Source of the DNA: Mesorhabditis belari
Lineage: Eukaryota; Nematoda; Chromadorea; Rhabditida; Rhabditidae
Assembly: GCA_958450365.1 (NCBI GenBank)
Contig: CAUEEP010000872.1
Span: 310,001-374,000, forward strand
Direction: 5' to 3'
DNA: 64,000 nucleotides
In this document: in pieces, positions 56,951-64,000 of the stretch
Layout of the letters: each line of letters opens with the position of its first letter
Numbering within the stretch: the stretch's first letter is position 1
Notes under the pieces: generated by a model
The model's input: only the letters and a program-made list of their open reading frames with translations
Told to the model about the DNA's origin: nothing
Database searches by the model: none
Program-made: the position numbers and the translations under genes

Positions 56951-58435
56951 TAGATTATTAAACTTATAGAAATTAAAAGAATTAATAAAATTTACAGAAT
57001 TTATAGAGTAAAGAAGTGTAATTTTTGAACGAAAATGAATTTTGAATCAATTGAGGATTTGAATGCAGCCCTGTGAGAGTGGTTATAGTGGAGTATAGTG
57101 GATCAGATGCGCCTTTCCGCCCATTGGTTAGTGGGGAAATTTTCCCCTTTCCAAATAACAAAATTCGTTCAAAAATTCACGACAATATTTTCGCAGCTGA
57201 TCGCCCACATCATAGAGCTGAAATGGAATGAAATGGAATGAAATGTTGATGTGGGGAAAGAGAAAAGAAAACAAAAATCCCTGACTAATCTCGTATCTTG
57301 TGCACCCTTTATGATCAGAATCGTGATAGCTGAATGATTATTAAAATATGTTTTTGACTAATCGTGGAAATAGAAATCGGTATAGATTTGATTATAGATA
57401 TCGGTATAGATAAATCTGATATGAATATTTCTGATTGACTCAAAATCTGTGAAACTTTCAATAAAGCATTACCAACTTGGTTCATGGATGAACCAAGTTG
57501 GTAATGCTGTTGTAATGAACAGCAAGTTGTGTAAGTTCAATTTTAATGAACCAAGTTGTTGTAACTGTTCCTTATTTTGTACTATTACTCAAAAAGAACA
57601 AATTCTATTATCCTAATCAATAGTAAAATTAAAATAGTATGCAAAAAAATGATAGTTCAATCTTTTTGAAGAGAAAAATCAAAGCTCTGCGACAAAAATG
57701 AAGGCCAAAAAACGATTAATGACCAAAAAATTGCCCCTTTTCCCAGCCAAATCGATTTCTCGTGTTGGATTTGAATCTTAATTGGATTGAATTGAAAAGA
57801 ATTGCTTCAACAAAAAGAAAAAAGTTAAACGAACGAGATTTGAGTCTTTAAAAATCATTTCATAATAGATAATTGTAGGTAAACGAACAACCATTGGCAA
57901 CTAGCCATGAAGGAAAATCTTCGACAATGCCTCAAATTCGGCTCCTATTTTGCCATTGGCATCAGTCATTGACATTCGTTAAGGTGTCAAGTCAAGTGAA
58001 TTTGTCTGCGAAAACAAACAAATCTAGACTCAAAGATGAGAAATTCTATAAACAAGGATGATTTTGTTCGTTTAGTTCGGTGTGAGACTGGCTTTAACCT
58101 TATCAAAAGGGATGATTTTGTTTCTGAATAACCGAGTAGCACAAAAGCCAAGTAGCCGAGTAGTCGAGTAGCACAAAAGGTTAAACGAGTTTCCCCAAAA
58201 CGCTCACAATGCATTGCTTAATCAATGAGCCACAACAAACAATATACTTGACCGAAATGGTCCATATTCTTGACCGAAATATGGTGCTCAACTCAACTCG
58301 ATCGGAATTTCCGGTTGAGTTGAGTTGAGTCTAGAGCAGTCCAAAACAAGAAGATCAACTTCAAGATACAAATGTTGAGTCTTGTTTAAATTGAAGTAGC
58401 CAAGGTACAGCAAGCTTGGATTATAATAAGCTAGA
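56951..58435. other. no gene seen
   Basis: AT-rich sequence with a short perfect hairpin at 57468-57510 (ACCAACTTGGTTCATG and its complement) and a GTAGCACAAAAG-type short repeat at 58130-58180. No exon candidates. Confidence 0.45.
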
Positions 58436-59045
58436 TAATAATAATAATAATAATAATAAACTTTATAGTTCCTTTATAGTTCCTTTATGGTTCCTTTAAA
58501 GCTCTTTTATAGCTCCTTTATAATTCCTTTATAGTTCCTTTATAATTCCTTTATAGTTCCTTTGTGGTTCCTTTATAGTTCCTTTATACAGTTCCTTTTA
58601 TACGATCATCTTTTCGCTCGATCCTCCTCTTGATGATCCCACGCATCTTTCGGGTGTTAACGGTCCTCTTTCGTCCTCTTTCGGGCTTGGACTGAACATA
58701 CCCCTCATCTTTCCATTGCTTTACGATCTTCTGGACGGTCCTCAGAGCCACCCCAAGCCTCGATGCGATCGACGAGTTCTTCATGCCGCTTGTCGCCAGC
58801 TGTGCGATTGCGTCCCGACTAGCGCACGTCTTTGTCATGACCTAGAAAACAACTTTTTTAACAAAAAATTAATAGACAACGATAAAAAGAATATTAAAAC
58901 ATAAAAAGATGAGTAGTAATGCTTTATACATTGTTTAAAGCTATGATGCTGATGCTGCGCGCACGTAATTTTCAGCCACCCTGTAGTTCCTATTTAGTTC
59001 CTTTATAGTTCCTATTTAGTTCCTTTATAGTTCCTTTATAATTCC
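58436..59045. repeat. TAA microsatellite and 11-bp GTTCCTTTATA minisatellite, interrupted
   Basis: A TAA run at 58436-58458 precedes the array (58467-58600), which resumes at 58985-59045 after the truncated Tc1-like element. Confidence 0.8.
58588..58983 (-). mobile_element. truncated Tc1-like element inside a minisatellite
   Basis: The ORF 58838-58584 (84 aa) encodes a Tc1/Tc3-type HTH: MTKTCASRDAIAQLATSGMK, then SRLGVALRTVQKIVKQWKDE and KPERGRKRTVNTRKMRGIIK. One terminal repeat (CAGGGTGGCTGAAAATTACG) ends at 58983. The other end is missing and merges into the 11-bp GTTCCTTTATA array that flanks the element on both sides. Confidence 0.7.
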
Positions 59046-59544
59046 TTGAACCAAAAAAACGGTACGGTAATTATAAGTTTCGGAATTCATCTAAAAGTTT
59101 AGACAATCAAAAACCGAGTTCTAATTGATAGTTGCAATCGATCAAATGCATAGTTCTAGTACAATCTAGAACCGTTGATAAGGAAGATTGGAAGGTCAAA
59201 TTCCTTATTTTGGTTGTTCTTTGCTGTTTTGTTGCATTAAAACTTCAATTCAGCTCTTTTTCCGCATTTTTTGACTCTTTGTAACCCATCCAACAGATCT
59301 TTTATGTAGCAGATCTTTTAAATTTCACAAAATGTTTTCCTTTCAATAATGAAATCTGTTTCCCTTAAAGATAACAACAACAAAAACCCTTTGCATAAGC
59401 TCACCTCCAGCATAAGGTTTACGCTCGTGTTACGAGTATACAATGGATTGACGCTTCGTCGATGACAACACAAATGTTAGTAAATTCTTTCTATAATGTT
59501 AGACTATCTAAAATCTAACTACCATCTATCCTAATCTAACCAGC

Positions 59545-60072
59545 TACTGTAAATACTGTAATAGTACCCCACCGCACACCCGCGCGAAATAAGGCGAAAA
59601 ATCGTTTTCTATCCGTTTTCCATGTTTGAATAGCCATTCAACGCAGAAACATGTGCTGATTTCAATGGTGAAAAAATTATCAAAATCCGTCCGATACATT
59701 TTGTAAAAATCGCGTTTTATCGAAAAAATCGCACTTTTACAAGCAACGCTCGCAGCGACCAACTTTCGGTGGCTCGTTTTCAGCGTGGTCGAAAGGTTGC
59801 GCCCTCAAAACCGATAACTTTTGTGTGGACGTTTATAAAGATCATTTTGATACCAAAAAAATAAAAATTGATCAACTCTGCGAAGACTTGATGCCTTTTT
59901 AAGTTGAAAATGACGTTTTTGAAAAAATAGCTGAAATTCAGGGCTATTTTTTGATACCTAAGCGCGCATTGTAACATAAACCAGTGTCGAGAAAAACTCG
60001 TTCAAAGCTAGACTACGCAACACTCCGCACCGTCATTATGGGGGTGGGGTACTATTACAGTATTTACGGTAT
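59545..60072. mobile_element. pogo-type MITE of about 530 bp
   Basis: The ends TACTGTAAATACTGTAATAG and GTACTATTACAGTATTTACG are inverted, nearly matching the pogo element TIR at 27.4 kb. The interior has no transposase motif. Confidence 0.7.
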
Positions 60073-60238
60073 CTAAAAGCAGGATTTAAAACCTTAAGAG
60101 TAGCGTAAAGTAAGTTGGATTTATAATTTCACGATTGATTAGTAGAGAAACAAAAATGCAACGATAGCCATTACAAAAAAAAAGCATGCGCATGAATAGA
60201 AACAAACATGAACAACAAACAAAGAAACATGATCAAAA

Positions 60239-60330
60239 AGCATGAATAGAAACATCAAATCCCGAAAGAACAAAAGCAGTTTTGGTTTTTTTTTTCTTTC
60301 GGGATTTGATGTTTGTATTCATGCGCATGC
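60239..60330. repeat. hairpin
   Basis: The stem AAACATCAAATCCCGAAAGA and its complement flank a short T-rich loop. The outer part pairs less well (GCATGAATA). Confidence 0.5.
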
Positions 60331-60479
60331 CCAAACCAAAAAGTGCCAGTAGCAACACAAAAAATTCTGTCGAAAAACCGAAAAACCAATTTGGGGAAAA
60401 GAATGAGACGAAAATGCGACGCAAATTAAATGCAAATAGGAACGCAAATAGGAAGGGAACGGACGCGACCATTTTTGTT

Positions 60480-61200
60480 TAGCATTTGTTTATTGATAAA
60501 TTTGCTATGTGTAGTAGTGAGCTTGTTACATTTTAAGTGAACTTTGAAGGGCGTTTTATTTGAAATTATCATTATTGATTTGATTTGATCAAATAGATCT
60601 AATAGAATGAATCAAATAGATCAATAAACGCTGCTGGAAAGCGTTTTTCTGAGCTGTAATCAACCCAACTCAAGGTGATCCTAGAGTCTCTAGAGAACCG
60701 TTTTACATCGTAGTTTACTGTACAGTTGAATCTCTTTATAACAAATTTCTGCATAACAATCTACGTATCACAAATATCGTAGACAATGACTTAAAGATGA
60801 TTCTGTTCATTTTTATATAATGAGTGCTCATTGGTGCCGTCAATATTGAGAATCATGTCATGATAGGCTCTCAATGTAAGTTGATGTCCTGTGGAGATGT
60901 AGGAGATTTTTGCCTAAATACGGGATTGATTTATTGGTTGTAAAACTGAATTCCCTGAGCTTTCGCGGGGTTTTTTTTAAAATTTAAAGGGTTTAAAGAC
61001 TTATGAATCAAAACTACACCTAAAAATATTCGGTTTGGAGTTTTAAGAAGTGGAATAATTGAGATTATTGGAAATACAAAGCTTCTTGGTGGCTTTGTGA
61101 CAAAAACAAAGCACAGATTTTTGAAGAATGAGAGATTCTTCAAGAATTGACTAGCAGAATGAATTGACAGAATTGACTGCAGAATTGACTTCTTTCAAAA
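60480..61200. other. no gene seen
   Basis: Sequence between a hairpin and a MITE. The ABC-transporter exon expected downstream of 61748 was looked for here (a GHR-type His-loop block on the minus strand) and not found. Confidence 0.4.
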
Positions 61201-61202
61201 AC

Positions 61203-61665
61203 AGAACCTATTAGGCTATCCAGAAAATCTTTTCGTTTCTTTTTGGACTTCTGTTTTAACCCAACAAATCCAATCCATTAAACTACGGTTTATTTCATTA
61301 GAAAGGTCAATTATTTTTTTGCAAAATCATATTAAAACGGGTTTAAAAAGTCAAATTCAAACTCTTCCTCACATATTTCTGTTTCTAGACAAAAATCGAA
61401 AAGATTTTAAGATGAATTAGGTGGATCCAGGAGCGCATTGACTTCTTTTTCGCAAATTTGGGGACTATTATTAGAGTCATCACTAGTTTCACTAGTTCAC
61501 TAGTTTTTCGTTGGCCCTGGGGGGCTATTATTGGAGAAGAGCCACTATTACAGCTATTATTGGAGAAGAGCTACTATTACAGCTTTTACGGTCATTGGTG
61601 TATTTGTTATTTTTCACCCGAAGTATCAAATGAAATGAAAAGACTTTCTGGACAGTCTAATACAT
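61203..61665. mobile_element. MITE (CTGTCCAG family) containing a nested pogo-like MITE
   Basis: The ends match the CTGTCCAGAAAGTC family (TTAGGCTATCCAG at the left, GGACAGTCTAATA at the right). Inside, about 61460-61592 carries GGGGACTATTATTAGAG and TACTATTACAGCTTTTACGG blocks like those of the pogo element at 27.4 kb. Confidence 0.6.
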
Positions 61666-61747
61666 TTTTTTCGACATTTTATAATGTCTTCAACGTTATA
61701 ATCTCTTTAACGTTATAATGTCAATAAACCTTTAACATTTCTCTTAC

Positions 61748-63235
61748 CTCTTTCAACAATTCATAAACCGTTTTTTCCATTGCCACCGGTAAACTATTGG
61801 TGGCCTCATCGAGGAAAACCAGTGATGGTTGTGAGATGAGAACTCGGCAGATCGATAATCGTTGAGCCTCGCCGGGTGTTAGCCGCTCGGACCTAGTTAT
61901 TTAGATATTTTTAAGTTCGTCGCACAAACAGTGCATTACTTGCGACTATTATTTGTGCAATATATATGTCGTAGCCGATTATGAATGAAATTTTTTGGCA
62001 AATCTTTCTAGTAGAGCAACCCTTTAATGTAGAGGACAATATTATATCATTTTGTAGCGAATTCAATTCTGCGTCGATTGTTACAAAATTTGTGAGTTTA
62101 GGTTAAAAATTGCACAACGTTTCATTCAAAATCGGCGGGATCCCCGTAGCCGATTATGAATGAGTGGGAGCCTCCAACCATCCAGGAGAGCCTCCAATCA
62201 TCTAGGAGCGTCCAACCATCAAGTATTTAGTATCATTCAACGCAGAATCATTGATAATTATGTTAAATTTTTTAAATTAGTAAGATTTGATAGAAAGAAA
62301 AAAAAATTAGAGCAAAAAAACTGTTTGTTCAAGAGAAAACTTTGAAGCCCCATAATTTTTTTTTCCTTTTAACCAATCTTTCTAATTTAAAAAATTTAAC
62401 ATAATTATTAATGATTCTGCGTTGAATGATACCAAATACTTGATGCTTGGACGCTCCTAGACCCACTCATTCATAATCGGCTACGACATATATTTCGTTC
62501 ACTCGAGAAGTTCTATTTTTTAAGTTCTAGCTTTACAAGGGATGGTCATCAGAGCAGACAAGGGATGACCAACAGACCCAGCTCACCAAACGAAATGAGC
62601 CACACAACATCCGACGCAGAATTTTACGCTGATTCCAAATCTCTAATTCATTCTCGCGAAATGATTCTGAATCGCGCGCAATTTGGTAAACAAGTTTTTG
62701 GCCTCTCTTTTGGCTTCGCTTTATAAAGCTTACGCCCGAAGGTAAACATGGCTGTCTGTTGTAGTGGATAGTGGATTAGGATACGGAGTAGCTACTCGAA
62801 GGTTCGGATCCGCTCACTTTCTTTTTGTAAACACTTTTTATCTACATTTATCTACATTCAACTACATGAATTCATGAATTTCTAATGAATTCATTCTCGG
62901 GGCGAATTAGATAGATAAAAGTGAGTGATACTAGATAAGATTCACTGAACTTTTTGAGCTAATGTGTTCATGCTAAATGTCTTGCTTGGGTAAAGTGTCT
63001 ATGTCTAAAGTGTCTATGTCTAAAGCGCCTATGTCTAAAGTGTCTATGTCTAAAGTGTCTATGTCTAAAGTGTCTATGTCTAAAGTGCCTATGTTTTAAG
63101 TAGAGTAATGATTTGAAAGCCTACCATTCAAATTCCACCTCTCCATCAAAACCACCAGCCATTGAGATCAAATGCGACAAGGAAAGTGACGCGAGAACTG
63201 CTTGCAATTTGGAATCTTCGACGATTGAGGCAACT
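61748..63235 (-). CDS. ABC transporter, ABCD4-like nucleotide-binding domain, partial (two exons)
   Basis: Exons 63235-63125 and 61892-61748 join in phase 2 through a split Trp codon. The first reads VASIVEDSKLQAVLASLSLS, then HLISMAGGFDGEVEFEW. The second reads SERLTPGEAQRLSICRVL, then PSLVFLDEATNSL, then EKTVYELLKE. These are the helical subdomain, ABC signature (LTPGE), Walker B (LVFLDE) and D-loop region of a nucleotide-binding domain. The best remembered match is ABCD4 (LSPGEMQRLSFARLF ... LDEATSAL), the lysosomal half-transporter linked to cobalamin export; other ABCD members are alternatives. The Walker A and membrane exons would lie beyond 64,000. The exon with the His switch should lie below 61,748 but I did not find it. 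The D-loop lacks its usual Asp (SLPV). The 1.2-kb intron carries a foldback element, a tRNA-headed repeat and a minisatellite. Confidence 0.85.
62145..62490. mobile_element. foldback MITE in an ABC-transporter intron
   Basis: Arms of about 110 bp (GTAGCCGATTATGAATGAGT, then ATCATTCAACGCAGAATCAT) are inverted around an A/T-rich centre. An isolated end repeats at 61968-61990. No ORF. Confidence 0.7.
62540..62830 (+). repeat. tRNA-tailed repeat (SINE-like)
   Basis: The body contains ACGCAGAATTTTACGCTGAT, related to the 35.5-kb arms (GCAGAATTTCACGGTGATTC). The tail has AAGGTTCGGATCCGCTCA in box-B position. It lies in the ABC-transporter intron. Confidence 0.5.
62990..63095. repeat. 15-bp minisatellite in an ABC-transporter intron
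   Basis: Unit GTGTCTATGTCTAAA, about 6 copies, ending 30 bp from the exon boundary at 63125. Confidence 0.85.
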
Positions 63236-63279
63236 CTGTAAATACTTGAAGTTCTATTACAGAAAATCTAGATAATTTA

Positions 63280-64000
63280 TTGGGTACATGCATAAGAAAT
63301 GCGGATTTCAACATTTTCATAAATTTCCAACGATAGAAACCTGATATCGATGAATGTTATAAACTATTTGAAAGTTGTAAATCTCCTCTACAAAATAGGC
63401 TAAAACGTGTTTCAATTGATCAAACCATTGAAGAAATTTCGAGGGCGAAATGTGAGTGATCAAAACAGCGCACTTTTTGAAAACCTCACTTTCACAAGAG
63501 TTCGGTTTTGACTATGTAGTGGAAAATGACAGCCCTAAAATCATTATCCTAAAAATATCATTCAAAATAATTTAGAGTTGGGATCATTTCATGGGAAAAC
63601 TTTGTTTTTACAATAATTTTTCTTTTTTTGTGAAAAAGCCGGTTTTTTGATGATTTTGAGGGTTTTGAACTTACGCTCTTTCTAAATTTCTGTAAAGGCA
63701 TTTCCATTAGACTTTTTTAATGAATTGATATATAGTTATCCTTTTCTTTAAATCTTCAATTTTGGGAAGCTAACTCTACTTTGACCAGACTAAACTTGTC
63801 CCTAAAGTGACTCGATTCCTTTTTTGGTCACTCGCATTTCGCCCTCAAAATTTCTTCAATGTTTCGATCAATTGAAACACGTTTTAGCCTATTTTGTAGA
63901 GGAGATTTACAACTTTCCAATAGTTTATAACATTCATCGATATCAGGTTTCTATCGTTGGAAATTTATGAAAATGTTGAAATCCGCATTTCTGCTGCATG
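63280..64000. mobile_element. foldback element H, copy running off the window
   Basis: Same family as 56190-56950. It begins GGGTACATGCATAAGAAATG and its right arm is cut by the window end a few bases short of closing. It lies in the ABC-transporter intron just upstream of the exon ending at 63235. Confidence 0.8.

Overview
The window is eukaryotic nuclear DNA: AT-rich, gene-poor, with intron-containing genes and a very heavy load of DNA transposons, foldback elements and minisatellites. It most resembles a nematode or close ecdysozoan. The reasons are introns as short as 44 bp, acceptors of the TTTCAG/TTTTAG type, many Tc1/mariner and pogo relatives, and an interstitial array built on TTAGGC, the nematode telomere hexamer, at 12.09-12.35 kb. 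I cannot name the species. No prokaryotic features are present.

Layout. About 1-24 kb is repeat territory: minisatellites, foldback MITEs, tRNA-derived repeats, Tc1 debris and a few unidentified exon candidates. About 24-35.5 kb (+) holds a Capicua (CIC) orthologue in at least 19 exons, with the bipartite HMG box at 28.8-29.35 kb and the C-terminal C1 module at 34.6-35.2 kb. Its introns carry a pogo/Tigger element, nested mariner MITEs, a tRNA relic and two minisatellites. At 35.5-36.5 kb is an inverted pair of tRNA-headed repeats. At 37.6-40.2 kb (+) is a complete 5-exon gene for a secreted cysteine-rich protein of 156 aa.

At 43.2-50.96 kb (+) is a complete 12-exon gene for a secreted protein of about 460 aa with two CUB-like repeats. 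Its 4.8-kb seventh intron has absorbed a Tc1-like element, two mariner-type elements and a further Tc1-like derivative. At 51.05-51.4 kb (-) is a convergent 2-exon gene for a 75-aa LITAF-like zinc-ribbon protein without the usual hydrophobic segment. At 52.84 kb is one good candidate coding exon. About 53-61.7 kb is palindromes, a dead mariner, MITEs and minisatellites. At 61.7-63.24 kb (-) are two exons of an ABC transporter of the ABCD4 type, whose other exons lie outside the window or were not found.

The multi-exon models were built by hand from conserved motifs, splice sites and matching codon phases. The cysteine-rich, CUB and LITAF models close from start to stop with consistent phases. 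The Capicua model closes at its 3' end but is open at its 5' end. The genes show no obvious shared pathway. What unites the window is how transposons and tandem arrays expand the introns while coding frames stay intact.
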